From Verrucomicrobiota bacterium (GTDB lineage: Bacteria; Verrucomicrobiota; Verrucomicrobiia; Limisphaerales; UBA1319): 64,000 nucleotides of DNA. The stretch is taken from assembly GCA_022709905.1 (NCBI GenBank), contig JAKLHY010000018.1, positions 1 through 64,000 on the forward strand. Reading direction: 5' to 3'. Below are positions 9,346 through 17,644 of the stretch, in pieces. The notes beneath the pieces were generated by a model. It was not told the DNA's origin and ran no database searches. It was given only the letters and a program-made list of their open reading frames with translations. The position numbers were made by a program, and so were the translations under genes. The stretch's first letter is position 1; each line of letters opens with the position of its first letter.

Positions 9346-9395
9346 TGCGGCCATTTCTGCGAAAACAGCGCCCCTTGGAATTTTCAAACAGGCTC
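9346..9395 (-). mobile_element. MITE fragment (one end, IS5-like)
   Basis: These 50 nt are the exact reverse complement of 25205-25254, the left arm of the complete MITE. It ends with AATTTTCAAACAGGCTC, the 17-bp terminal inverted repeat, followed by TGA (a TNA-type target). The rest of the element is absent, so only one end survives. It sits inside RAYT debris, so it arrived after the RAYT copy was in place. Confidence 0.8.
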
Positions 9396-9397
9396 TG

Positions 9398-9610
9398 AGG
9401 GACGTTGATTAGGTTTGCTTTTGGCCCGTATGCAATGGCGGGCTCCTGGAGAATCCTGAAATGTGCGTCCGCGGATCGCACGACTTCAGTCCCGCGCCGA
9501 CACAAGATCAGCGGCTAAATACTCTCCACAAACCGCAGATTTCCCACTGCCCGACTTTCCGTCCAGCGCGGTTTACGTTTTATATCCTCTCTGCGGATAG
9601 ATCTCTTGGT
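9398..9610 (-). pseudogene. RAYT C-terminal remnant with in-frame stop
   Basis: Reading towards lower coordinates, the frame gives KRKPRWTESRAVGNLRFVESI, then a TAG, then PLILCRRGTEVV and AIAYGPKANL. This aligns throughout with the remnant at 3850-4209, where the stop position is Lys (AAG to TAG). The 5' part is lost near 9610, next to the stop codon of the permease gene, and the 3' end runs into the MITE fragment at 9395. It is clearly a pseudogene. Confidence 0.7.
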
Positions 9611-9615
9611 GACCG

Positions 9616-9990
9616 TCAGCCTTTGAAGCAGAGCAGGCGCAGGCCGACGAGGACGAGGAAGGCGCCGAAGGCGCGTTTGAGTTGCGGGGCATCGATCAGG
9701 GTGGTCAGCCAGGCGCCCATGTAGCCGCCGATCAGGGCGGTGGGGGCCAGCGACAGGGCCAACGGCAGACTGACATTTTGCTGGTGGAAATGTTTGGATA
9801 CGCCGATGACGGCCGTCGGGATGATGACTGCGAGCGAGGTGCCCACGGCGGTCTTGATGGGGACGCCCATCAGCATCATCATGGCGGGCACCATGATGAT
9901 GCCGCCCCCCACGCCAAACAATCCGCTGGCGACGCCACTCGCCAGGCCAATCAAACCGGCCATCAGGTAATGCATATCCGAATGGGGCAT
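9616..9990 (-). CDS. Half-length TSUP (TauE/SafE) family membrane protein
   Basis: A protein of 124 aa starting MPHSDMHYLM; a start six codons inside (MHYLM) is possible. It carries the TSUP signature GLASGVASGLFGVGGGIIMV followed by GTSLAVIIPTA, and about four predicted membrane segments. Full TauE/SafE proteins are about 240-270 aa and contain two such repeats; this is a single repeat, so it would act as a dimer if functional. Family members export or import sulfite, sulfoacetate or other organosulfur anions; the substrate here cannot be told. It diverges from 10114 across a 123-bp gap, and the RAYT remnant abuts its stop codon. Confidence 0.75.
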   Translation of the reverse strand: MPHSDMHYLMAGLIGLASGVASGLFGVGGGIIMVPAMMMLMGVPIKTAVGTSLAVIIPTAVIGVSKHFHQQNVSLPLALSLAPTALIGGYMGAWLTTLIDAPQLKRAFGAFLVLVGLRLLCFKG

Positions 9991-10113
9991 GTATGCCGCA
10001 GGCGGCCCAAAACCACAACCGTTTTCTTCTGGAAACCGCCGGTTGCCATCGTGCGACCGAGGCGATAGGATGTTCGAGCAGCCTGAATCGAAAACCAAGT
10101 AGTCTTTTGTCCA

Positions 10114-12015
10114 ATGCATATGAAACGCCATCTGATCGTTGCGGGTTTTGTGCTTACGGGTCTTTTGTCGAGGGCCGGGGCCGCGGATCTCCGGATTGGC
10201 CTGGTGGGACTCGACACCTCGCATGTGACCGCCTTCACCCAGTTGCTGAACGACCCGAATCACGCCCAGCACATTCCAGGGGCCCGGGTGGTTGCCGCCT
10301 TTCGTGGGGGCAGTTACGATCTGGAGGCCAGCCGATCGCGTGTGGACGGTTACACTCGAGAGTTGCAGGAGAAACATGGGGTGAAGCTCTGCGCCACCAT
10401 CGAGGAATTATGCGGCGAGGTGGACGCTGTCATGCTGGAGAGCGTGGATGGACGACCGCATCTCGCCCAGGCGGTTCCGGTGATTTTGGCGCGGAAACCG
10501 TTGTTCATCGACAAGCCCATGGCGGCCTCCTTGCGGGATGCGGTCGCTATCTTTGAGCTGGCCCGCGAGTTTCGCGTCCCGGTGTTCAGTTGTTCGTCGT
10601 TGCGCTACGCCAAGGGCACGCAAGCCGCCCGGCGCGGGGAGGTGGGCCGGGTGCTGGAGGCGGAGACCACCAGCCCTTGCGCATTGGAACCCACGCATCC
10701 GGACTTGTTCTGGTATGGGATTCATGGCGTGGAATCCTTGTTTACCGTGATGAAAACCGGCTGCGAATCCGTGAAACGCTCTCAGACGACCAACGGTTTG
10801 ATCGAAGTGGTCGGGACATGGAAGGGCGGGCGGACAGGGATTTATCGGGAAAGCAAGGCTTACGGAGGCAAGGCCCGGGGAGAAAAGGGAGAAATAGCCG
10901 TGGGGGCGTATGACGGATACGCGCCGATGGTGGCCGAGGTCGTACGGTTTTTCCAGACCGGAGTGGCTCCCGTGTCCCCGGAGGAAACCCTGGAAATCCT
11001 GGCGTTCATGGAGGCGGCCGATGAAAGCAAGCGACGCCAGGGCGACTCAGTTCGTCTCGAGGAGATATTTCAGCGGGTCGGATACAAGCCTCAGCCAGTG
11101 GCCGAGTTGATTGAATCCAGAAAGATCTGGGATGGCGCGCCCCACAACGCCTTCACCGATCTGATTCGGTTCAGGAACGAGTGGCTCTGCGTGTTCCGGG
11201 AGGGGCAGGGGCATGTATCACCGGACGGAGCCATCCGCGTGCTCGCATCGGCGGACGGCGCACGTTGGGATTCGGTGGCGCGGATTGAGTGTGCGGATGC
11301 GGATCTTCGGGATCCGAAGATTACTCAAGGGCCTTCCGGGGAATTGATGCTTTCGGCGGCGGCGGCGCTGCGTCCGCCGGCATCGGCCAAGCACCAAACC
11401 CGGGCCTGGTTTTCCCGGGATGCCCGCCAGTGGAGCGCGCCGGTGGACATTGGAGAACCGAATTTTTGGTTGTGGCGGACGGCTTGGAATCGTGAGGTCC
11501 TGTGGGGAATCGGCTATGACACACTCGGGGAGAAAAGTACTCGGTTGTATCGCAGTTCAAACGGGCGGGCATTTGAGAGTTGGGTGCCTAAACTCTTTGA
11601 CCAGGGCCAGCCGAACGAGAGCGGACTGGTTTTTCTGCCTGACGAAACCGCAGTTTGTCTGCTGCGCCGCGACGGCAATCCCGGGACGGGGCAGTTGGGA
11701 ACGTCGCGGCCGCCGTATCGTGACTGGGCGTGGGCTGACCTGGGGGTGAAGATCGGAGGTCCGCAACTGGTTCGGCTTCCGGGAGGCACCTTGGTGGCGG
11801 GGGTGCGGCTTTACACCCCGAAGGCGCGCACGGCCCTGGTCGCGGTGGATGTCCGGCGCGGGCGTCTGAGCGAACTGCTCTCTTTGCCCTCGGGCGGAGA
11901 CACCAGTTATCCGGGGTTGGTGTGGCACGATGACACGCTGTGGGTCAGTTATTACTCGTCACACGAAGGCAAGACTTCGATTTATTTGGCCAAGGTCGGT
12001 CTGGTCGAACGATGA
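10114..12015 (+). CDS. Secreted Gfo/Idh/MocA oxidoreductase fused to sialidase-like domain
   Basis: A protein of 633 aa. A signal peptide (to about residue 24, SRAGAA) precedes a Rossmann domain (RIGLVGLDTSH) and Gfo/Idh/MocA body, with KPLFIDKPMA as the EKP-like motif, up to about residue 330. A second domain (about 340-630) begins WDGAPHNAFTDLIRF and continues with CVFREGQGHVSPDG, a pattern of five/six-bladed sialidase-family proteins. The NAD-dependent family includes GH109 glycosidases and sugar dehydrogenases, so a role in processing a sugar at the periplasmic face is plausible but not shown. The stop overlaps the next start (ATGA), implying coupled translation with the PHP-domain protein. 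Confidence 0.8.
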   Translation: MHMKRHLIVAGFVLTGLLSRAGAADLRIGLVGLDTSHVTAFTQLLNDPNHAQHIPGARVVAAFRGGSYDLEASRSRVDGYTRELQEKHGVKLCATIEELCGEVDAVMLESVDGRPHLAQAVPVILARKPLFIDKPMAASLRDAVAIFELAREFRVPVFSCSSLRYAKGTQAARRGEVGRVLEAETTSPCALEPTHPDLFWYGIHGVESLFTVMKTGCESVKRSQTTNGLIEVVGTWKGGRTGIYRESKAYGGKARGEKGEIAVGAYDGYAPMVAEVVRFFQTGVAPVSPEETLEILAFMEAADESKRRQGDSVRLEEIFQRVGYKPQPVAELIESRKIWDGAPHNAFTDLIRFRNEWLCVFREGQGHVSPDGAIRVLASADGARWDSVARIECADADLRDPKITQGPSGELMLSAAAALRPPASAKHQTRAWFSRDARQWSAPVDIGEPNFWLWRTAWNREVLWGIGYDTLGEKSTRLYRSSNGRAFESWVPKLFDQGQPNESGLVFLPDETAVCLLRRDGNPGTGQLGTSRPPYRDWAWADLGVKIGGPQLVRLPGGTLVAGVRLYTPKARTALVAVDVRRGRLSELLSLPSGGDTSYPGLVWHDDTLWVSYYSSHEGKTSIYLAKVGLVER

Positions 12016-13367
12016 TCGAGAATGCTCAAGCGCAACCGCCCCGGAGGCGCCTCAGGCGGTTCCTGCGGTGGGCTCTTTTCGTTGTCGGGGCGGTTCTCTT
12101 GCTGGTGGGAGGGGGATTGGCGTTTTGGTTGCGAGGCGCGTTGTATCATCGCCTGGTTCAATTTCCGGCCGAAGCAACCGCTTGGGCTGCGATCCGGGCC
12201 GATCGACAGCCCGTGACCGAAGTCAGCGGCTGGAACGAGTTTCGAGGCATCATCCATTCTCATTCCGAGTTGTCGCATGATTGCGAAGTGCCCTTCCCGG
12301 AGATCTTGCGGGTTATGCAAGAGACCGGACGCGATTTTATCTGTCTGTCCGATCATTGCGATAAGGGCGTGGCGGATTTCAGCGTTCAGTGGCGCGGGAT
12401 TCACGAAGGCAAACTTTTCATTCCCGGTTTCGAGATGAAAGAAGGGATCATGCCGTTCGGCGTTTCCGCGGGAACCGTTCTGCGCAACGAGGATCCCACC
12501 CGTCAATTGATCTCGGAAATCGTCGCCCACGGGGGGATCTTCTTTTTTGCGCATCCCGAAGAAGACCGTGATTGGGCTTGCCTGGAGGCGACAGGAATGG
12601 AGATTTACAATATCCACGCCGATTTCAAGGACACCGGCGACGGTTTTTCAGCCTTGCTGCCGGACTTGTTAGTCAACTATCGGCGGTATCCCGATCATAT
12701 GATGCGGCTGATTTTTGATCGCCCGATCCAAAACTTGCGGCGTTGGGACGAATGCAATCGCACGCGGCATTTTACAGGGATTGCGGGAAACGATTGCCAT
12801 CAGAATGCCGGTTTGCGTGGGTTCTACACCGATCTCGGAACTCTTCGAATCGAGGATACCAGCCCGGAGACTCTCCGGGAAATCCCACTCAACGCGGTGA
12901 CCCGGTTTCTGGCTCGTCTCTGTTTCGGACGCCTGCAGCCGGGGAAGATGCTCTTTCATTTTCAATTGGATCCCTACGAACGCATGACGCGGTTTGTCAC
13001 CACGCATGTGCTCGCCCGCCGGCTGGATGAGGCTTCCATCCTGGACGCGCTCAAGGCCGGCCGCGCCTTTGTGGGGTTTGATCTTGTGGCCGACAGCAGC
13101 GGATTTCTGTGGTGGGCCGAGGGGAAAACCGGTCGTGCGGTCATGGGCGAGGCCTTTTGGTTTTCTCCGGAGGTGACATTGCGCGCCGCGTCCCCGCACT
13201 TGTGCCGCTTTACCGTCGTCAAAGACGGCACAGTGGTCCATCAGGAGGAAGGTCGCACCGTCGAGTGGAAGCCATCCGGGCCGGGCAAATACCGTGTCGA
13301 AGCCGAGTTGTGGATTCGGGGAGAGTGGACGCCCTGGGTCTACGCCAATCCCATCGAACTGATTTGA
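12012..13367 (+). CDS. Membrane-anchored PHP-domain phosphoesterase-like protein
   Basis: A protein of 451 aa; the ATG is in the ATGA overlap with the preceding stop, which decides the start. The N terminus is Arg-rich followed by one transmembrane helix (about residues 18-40), placing the rest outside the membrane. The PHP metal site is visible: IIHSHSELSHDC near residue 78, LSDHCD about 30 residues on, FFFAHPEED, and GNDCHQN. PHP proteins hydrolyse phosphate esters using a metal cluster; the substrate is unknown. Coupling to the Gfo/Idh/MocA-sialidase fusion suggests action on the same material. Confidence 0.8.
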   Translation: MIENAQAQPPRRRLRRFLRWALFVVGAVLLLVGGGLAFWLRGALYHRLVQFPAEATAWAAIRADRQPVTEVSGWNEFRGIIHSHSELSHDCEVPFPEILRVMQETGRDFICLSDHCDKGVADFSVQWRGIHEGKLFIPGFEMKEGIMPFGVSAGTVLRNEDPTRQLISEIVAHGGIFFFAHPEEDRDWACLEATGMEIYNIHADFKDTGDGFSALLPDLLVNYRRYPDHMMRLIFDRPIQNLRRWDECNRTRHFTGIAGNDCHQNAGLRGFYTDLGTLRIEDTSPETLREIPLNAVTRFLARLCFGRLQPGKMLFHFQLDPYERMTRFVTTHVLARRLDEASILDALKAGRAFVGFDLVADSSGFLWWAEGKTGRAVMGEAFWFSPEVTLRAASPHLCRFTVVKDGTVVHQEEGRTVEWKPSGPGKYRVEAELWIRGEWTPWVYANPIELI

Positions 13368-13487
13368 TGGGCAGATTTTTGAGTCTTGCGCGCCGCGCTT
13401 CACGGTTACTGGAAGTGCTGTTTTTACCGCATCGGACATCTGAATCGCGGGCTCGCCATCGGCAGGCGATCGGGTTAGGATTGGGCC

Positions 13488-14402
13488 ATGACCATTCGCC
13501 GGTTTCTATGGGGGATCCTTTGGATTGGGCTTGCGTTTGTGCTGGTGATTGCCTTGGGATCGGCTGCCTTCTGGTGGTATTTCCACCCCTCGGTTCAAAG
13601 GCAGAATGCCATCGAGTATGGCCGGAGAGGGGAACACAGTCTGGTCCTGGATGTTCTCAAGCCGTCGAAACCGAATGGCAAAGGCGTGTTGGTGCTAGTC
13701 AGCGGCGGATGGAAATCGGGTCCCTCGGGCAGCCTGGGCGAGTGGATTGTGGCGCCGGTGCTGCGCCGCGGTTATACCGTATTTGCCGTTTACCATGTCT
13801 CGCAGCCCGAGTCCTCTGTGATGGAGATCATTCAGGACATGCACCGGGCGGTTCGGTTTGTCCGGCATCATGCGAAAGACTACGGGATTGATCCTGGACG
13901 GTTGGGAGTCACGGGTGGCAGCGCCGGAGGACACTTGAGCCTGATGCTGGCCACGCGGGGCGGACCGGGTTCGGCCGACGCCCCGGATCCGATCGATCGG
14001 GAAAGCAGCGCAGTCCAGGCGGTGGCGATTTTCTTTCCGGTGACCGACTTGCTGAACCTGGGCAAGTCGACTGAGAACCTGGGGGACGGCGGGCCGCCCA
14101 AGACATTTCGTCGTGCTTTTGGCCCCCAGGGAACCAACCTGGCGGCCTGGAAGGTTATCGGGCGTGAATCTTCACCCATTTATCATGTTTCCACCAATCT
14201 CCCCCCGGTGTTGATTTACCACGGTGACGCCGACACGCTCACCCCCCTTGAGCAATCGGAGTGGTTTCTGGAAAAGGCGCGTGCCAGCAGCCGGACGGTT
14301 CAGTTGGTGGTTCATCCGGGCGGCAAGCATGGCTGGCTGACGATGATGTTCGATGTCCACCGGTTTGCCGACTGGTTTGACCGTTATTTGGTCGAGGATT
14401 GA
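13488..14402 (+). CDS. Alpha/beta hydrolase, acetyl-esterase (BD-FAE/lipase) type
   Basis: A protein of 304 aa with AGGA 7 nt before the ATG. A membrane helix (residues about 7-30) anchors it. The body has the alpha/beta-hydrolase nucleophile elbow VTGGSAGGH (GxSxG), a helix DMHRAVRFVRHHAKDYGIDP typical of the esterase/lipase group, the acid block YHGDADTLTP and the base block HPGGKHGW. All three catalytic residues are therefore present. Such enzymes remove acetyl or feruloyl groups from polysaccharides; the true substrate is unknown. It lies 120 bp after the PHP gene in the same direction and is followed by a hairpin. Confidence 0.85.
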   Translation: MTIRRFLWGILWIGLAFVLVIALGSAAFWWYFHPSVQRQNAIEYGRRGEHSLVLDVLKPSKPNGKGVLVLVSGGWKSGPSGSLGEWIVAPVLRRGYTVFAVYHVSQPESSVMEIIQDMHRAVRFVRHHAKDYGIDPGRLGVTGGSAGGHLSLMLATRGGPGSADAPDPIDRESSAVQAVAIFFPVTDLLNLGKSTENLGDGGPPKTFRRAFGPQGTNLAAWKVIGRESSPIYHVSTNLPPVLIYHGDADTLTPLEQSEWFLEKARASSRTVQLVVHPGGKHGWLTMMFDVHRFADWFDRYLVED

Positions 14403-14445
14403 TCGTCCCTGTCGGCACTGGGTTTGGCTGGAGAGCCTGTTGTTA

Positions 14446-14492
14446 AGGGTCCGTGCAATAATAAATTCCGATTTTATTTTTTCACGGACCCT
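14446..14492. terminator. Hairpin between convergent genes
   Basis: AGGGTCCGTG (14446-14455) pairs perfectly with CACGGACCCT (14483-14492). The 27-nt loop is AT-rich and contains a T run. Lying between the convergent esterase and FAD-oxidoreductase genes, it may terminate transcription from both sides, although the long loop is unusual for an intrinsic terminator. Confidence 0.5.
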
Positions 14493-14506
14493 AAGTTCTG
14501 ATCCGG

Positions 14507-16165
14507 TCACGGATTGTATTCCAGGATTTGACCGTCTTGCAGGAGTCTTTCGCGGAGGTTCGGGTAGGGGATATCCTGGACCGGCAGGTTGGCATCCATG
14601 GCCATGGCCGCGGCGGTGGCGGCGGATTGTCCCAGGATCATGAAGACCGGTTCCATGCGGATGGAGCCGAAGGCGATGTGCGAGCTGGATAGGCAGACGG
14701 GGACCAGGAGGTTGGCGCATTGTCCGCGTTTGGGGACGAGGGCGCCGTAGCAGATCGCATAGGGTCCAGGGGTGGGCACGCCGATATCGCCTTCATTTTG
14801 CACCCAGCCTTCCGGGGTGATGTAGCGCTGAACGTTGTGCGAGTCGATGGTATACGAGCCCATGCCGACCGAGTCGGGCGTGGGGCGCCTGCGGAGGAGC
14901 TCGTTTTCGGTCATGACGGCAAGGCCGATCATGCGTCGCGCCTCGCGGATGTAGAGCTGGTGGGGCCAGTGGCCGTTGTCTTTGAACTCGTCCTGGGGCA
15001 AGCCCCATTGGCGCATCTGTTTTTGGACTTCGGCGGGCACGCGAGGATCGTTGGCGATAAAGTAAAGCCAGCCTTTCTGGTAAGTTTCGTGTTCGCGGAT
15101 GATTTCCCGGCGGCGGGTATAGGAGGCCTCGGGATAATCGTAATTATACCCGATGTTGTCGGTGCTGAATGGCCCGTGATTATTGCTATCGGTTTTTCGG
15201 TTGGGAACAGGATCGAACTTGTCGAAAGTCTCGCGCCAGCCCGCCTCGTAGATCCGAAGGAGGAGTTCATATTGTTTGGGATCATAGCCGCGAGGTTTGG
15301 GGAAGGGGAGCCGGTTGCCGGGATGGTCGGTGACGCAATAGCGGAAGCAGTAGGCTTGAATGCGCCGGTCGCCTTCTCCGTAACGGCCGGGGGGCGCGAG
15401 ACTCACGCGCGGCACCACGCCGCTTTGCGGATTGTTGGGGATCACATAGGGGCTGATTTTCTTCTTGAGCACGCCGAAATGATGGCGGTGGTGGAGCACG
15501 CCGGTTTGCACGCCGTTCCATTGTTCTCCATAGACGTTTTGGGCTTCGCGTCCCACGTGGTAGGCGACGCCCGCGGCCGCCATCAGATCGCCTTCATACG
15601 TGGCATCGATAAACATCCGTCCACGGTAGGTCTGGCCCCTGAGCGTCGTGATGGCCGTAATGCGATCGCCGGTTTTGTGGACGCCGCGTTCGCGATCCAA
15701 CCACTGGTTCCGCCGGACGGGAATCTCATATTCCCGGATCAAATCCTCGAAAATATTCTCGGCGACGTGAGGTTCGAAGATCCACATGGTGCGTTGGCTG
15801 CCATCGATGGCCGGTGTGCCTTGTCCGCGGTTGCCATATTCCTCGGATTTTTGCCATAGCCAGGCGTTCGGCTGCTGGTAATGTTTCCAGACACGATGAT
15901 AAAACTCTCGGGCCAGGCCGCCAATGACCGCTTTGTTGCCGGTGTCCGTCCAGCCCAGCCCCCCGCTGGTCAACCCTCCCAGGTGCTTGTCCGGACAGAC
16001 GAGGATGGCGGTCTTGCCCATCTTCCGGGCTTGCACGGCGGCGATGACGCCCGCGGAAGTGCCGCCATACACCACGAGGTCATACTCGGAGGCTAGCACG
16101 GTTCGGCCCAGAATCAGCACGGCGACGAAGCCGCACAACAAGGGTGATGCACGCATAAGGCTCAT
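14507..16165 (-). CDS. Secreted FAD-dependent oxidoreductase (FAD_oxidored family)
   Basis: A protein of 552 aa. A signal peptide (to about residue 25) is followed by a dinucleotide-binding motif in the variant form VYGGTSAGVIAAVQARKMG, then GGLTSGGLGWTD and FIDATYEGDLMAAAGV, and near the C terminus FMILGQSAATAAAMA. This set marks the FAD-dependent family abundant in Planctomycetes and Verrucomicrobia, often near sugar-degradation genes. The reaction has not been established for this subgroup, and export of a flavoprotein usually implies cofactor insertion after transport. It is convergent with the esterase gene and has no obvious ribosome binding site at the ATG. Confidence 0.85.
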   Translation of the reverse strand: MSLMRASPLLCGFVAVLILGRTVLASEYDLVVYGGTSAGVIAAVQARKMGKTAILVCPDKHLGGLTSGGLGWTDTGNKAVIGGLAREFYHRVWKHYQQPNAWLWQKSEEYGNRGQGTPAIDGSQRTMWIFEPHVAENIFEDLIREYEIPVRRNQWLDRERGVHKTGDRITAITTLRGQTYRGRMFIDATYEGDLMAAAGVAYHVGREAQNVYGEQWNGVQTGVLHHRHHFGVLKKKISPYVIPNNPQSGVVPRVSLAPPGRYGEGDRRIQAYCFRYCVTDHPGNRLPFPKPRGYDPKQYELLLRIYEAGWRETFDKFDPVPNRKTDSNNHGPFSTDNIGYNYDYPEASYTRRREIIREHETYQKGWLYFIANDPRVPAEVQKQMRQWGLPQDEFKDNGHWPHQLYIREARRMIGLAVMTENELLRRRPTPDSVGMGSYTIDSHNVQRYITPEGWVQNEGDIGVPTPGPYAICYGALVPKRGQCANLLVPVCLSSSHIAFGSIRMEPVFMILGQSAATAAAMAMDANLPVQDIPYPNLRERLLQDGQILEYNP

Positions 16166-16348
16166 GGTATGATTCGTGCCCCCCGAATGTCGAGGCTAAC
16201 GAACCGCCCGTGAACCGCAAATCAAACGACTTAACCGCGAATGGACTCCAATCAACGCGAATAGGCAGGGCAAATACGAAGGTCCTCAAGTGTTGGGAAC
16301 GCTTGGTTAGGTTTCCGGTTTTGGATCGATGAGATATATTGGGGTTCG

Positions 16349-16666
16349 ATGAACCTGTCCGGGCATAAACTAGGCATTCTGGTGGCGGCGGCGCCGCATC
16401 AGAGAAATTTTGATCACGCCCTGGCCCTGGCCGAAACCGGCCTGAGGCGGGGAGTGGTGGTTTATTTATATTGTCTGGATGATGCAGTCACGGGTTTAGG
16501 GCATCCCCGGATGGAGACGTTGAAAGGGTTGGGGCTCAGGCTTTGGGCTTGTGCCTATGGGGCGAGGCGCCGGAGCATCCCGCTGGGATCTCAGGCCGTG
16601 TTTGGCGGGCTCTCGGTGGTGAGCGACCTCATGCGGAACGTCGATCGATTTGTCTGTTTTACTTAA
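16349..16666 (+). CDS. DsrE-family protein, TusD/DsrE-like
   Basis: A protein of 105 aa opening with the DsrE fold start KLGILVAAAP and ending DLMRNVDRFVCFT. WACAYGARRRSI puts Cys68 at the position of the sulfur-carrying cysteine of TusD/DsrE (compare CxxAAxRRGI). In TusBCD and DsrEFH, sulfur is passed along such cysteines for tRNA thiolation or sulfur oxidation. Two further small genes follow at 6 bp and 1 bp, reproducing the D-C-B order. No tusA, tusE or dsr gene is near, so the sulfur acceptor is unknown. Confidence 0.75.
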   Translation: MNLSGHKLGILVAAAPHQRNFDHALALAETGLRRGVVVYLYCLDDAVTGLGHPRMETLKGLGLRLWACAYGARRRSIPLGSQAVFGGLSVVSDLMRNVDRFVCFT

Positions 16667-16672
16667 ATTCCG

Positions 16673-17044
16673 ATGACGGACTTATGTCATTCCCGGCTGT
16701 TGGTGCTGATTGAGAGCGATCCCACGACCAGTCCCCGTCCGGCGGAGGCCGTGCGGGTGGCGGCGGGGGTGGGGGCGTGGCGAGACATCCATGTGCAGCT
16801 CTGTCTGATCGGGCCGGCTTGTGCTTTAGCTGGCGATGATCTGGGTGCTTTTTGTGATGGAGAGGAATTGGACCACTATTTGCGGATGATTTTGGGCCGT
16901 GGCGAATGCCCCTGGGTGATTACCGAGGATGCGGGTCGGACTGAAGGGAAAGACGCCGGAACCGAAGGGCGGATGTGGCGTCGATTGACGATGGCGGAAC
17001 TCGCCGGAGAAATCGCGCGGATGAACTGGGTGCTGCGGTTTTAG
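16673..17044 (+). CDS. DsrE/DsrF (TusC)-like small protein
   Basis: A protein of 123 aa in the middle of the three-gene set. The N-terminal strand LLVLIESDPTTSPRPAEAVRVAAGV and the following helix resemble the DsrE/DsrF fold. The central part (LDHYLRMILGRGECPWVI) and acidic linker are less conserved. It ends with WRRLTMAELAGEIARMNWVLRF, which packs like the last helix and strand of TusC-like subunits. The assignment rests mainly on its position between the TusD-like and TusB-like genes. No catalytic residue is expected in this subunit. Confidence 0.65.
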   Translation: MTDLCHSRLLVLIESDPTTSPRPAEAVRVAAGVGAWRDIHVQLCLIGPACALAGDDLGAFCDGEELDHYLRMILGRGECPWVITEDAGRTEGKDAGTEGRMWRRLTMAELAGEIARMNWVLRF

Positions 17045-17045
17045 C

Positions 17046-17225
17046 ATGAAAACGGTCTTGCATATCCTGACGCGCCCGGATGATGGCCTGGGCGCCTGTG
17101 TGATCCGGGAGCAAACAAAAGTCGAGGCGCTTGAGGTGTGGGTGGTCGACTTGTCGGCGAACGATCCCGATTACGATCGCTTGTTGGAGATGATTTTCGA
17201 GGCTCAGGAGGTGCAGGTGTGGTGA
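17046..17225 (+). CDS. Short TusB/DsrH-like protein
   Basis: A 59-aa frame beginning one base after the stop of the previous gene and ending TGA at 17223-17225. It starts MKTVLHILTRPDD, the TusB/DsrH-type first strand, and ends YDRLLEMIFEAQEVQVW, a pattern of TusB-like proteins in which DRLVDLIFE and a final VxxWW recur. Typical TusB is about 95 aa, so this is a compact version. A small but real gene is supported by the tight spacing and matching start and end motifs. Confidence 0.65.
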   Translation: MKTVLHILTRPDDGLGACVIREQTKVEALEVWVVDLSANDPDYDRLLEMIFEAQEVQVW

Positions 17226-17227
17226 TC

Positions 17228-17274
17228 CGGCAGGCGGACATCGTCCCAAACAAGCCTTTCCCATCCGCCTGCCG
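17228..17274. terminator. Inverted repeat after the TusDCB-like genes
   Basis: CGGCAGGCGGA (17228-17238) pairs with TCCGCCTGCCG (17264-17274): 11 perfect base pairs with a 25-nt loop, starting 2 nt after the stop codon. There is no T run, so it may be a transcript-end stabiliser or a REP-like palindrome rather than an intrinsic terminator. Confidence 0.45.
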
Positions 17275-17644
17275 TGCGGTCAACAACAATCCCATGGCAG
17301 CCGAGGTTTTTGGATTTGAAGGTTTCGATACCGCAAATGACTCTGCAATTTCATCAGGTAAACAAAGCTATTGGTCGATGGAGGGGGGCGGCGTGAAATG
17401 GTATCGCATTCGACGTTTTCGCGCCGACTGTGAAAAAAAACCTGATGACTGGGCCTGGCAAGCGAGCTCTGAAGTTTGGTTCTGATCATACGATTGTCGT
17501 AATGACTGTGCGTTTGCCGATCTGATGAAAGCCGGTTTCCGTCACAAGACCGGGACGATAAGGTTACGATTAAGTGATAATACCGGACGCGGTTCCGGGT
17601 GTTGCCTGTGAGGTCCCGTGGATTCCCTGGTGTTGGGCGGGATC
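17275..17644. other. Gene-poor gap before ppk
   Basis: An open frame crosses part of this stretch (to 17485), but it overlaps the TusB-like gene out of frame and shows no recognisable fold or ribosome binding site, so I do not call it. Nothing else was identified in the gap. Confidence 0.4.

Noticed and set aside
14720-15859. 379-aa plus-strand open frame inside the FAD-oxidoreductase gene
   Set aside because: Shadow of the clearly homologous gene on the other strand; no domain or start signal.
17138-17485. 115-aa open frame after the TusB-like gene
   Set aside because: Overlaps a supported small gene out of frame, with no recognised motif; only a possible short gene from about 17294 remains, which I could not support.
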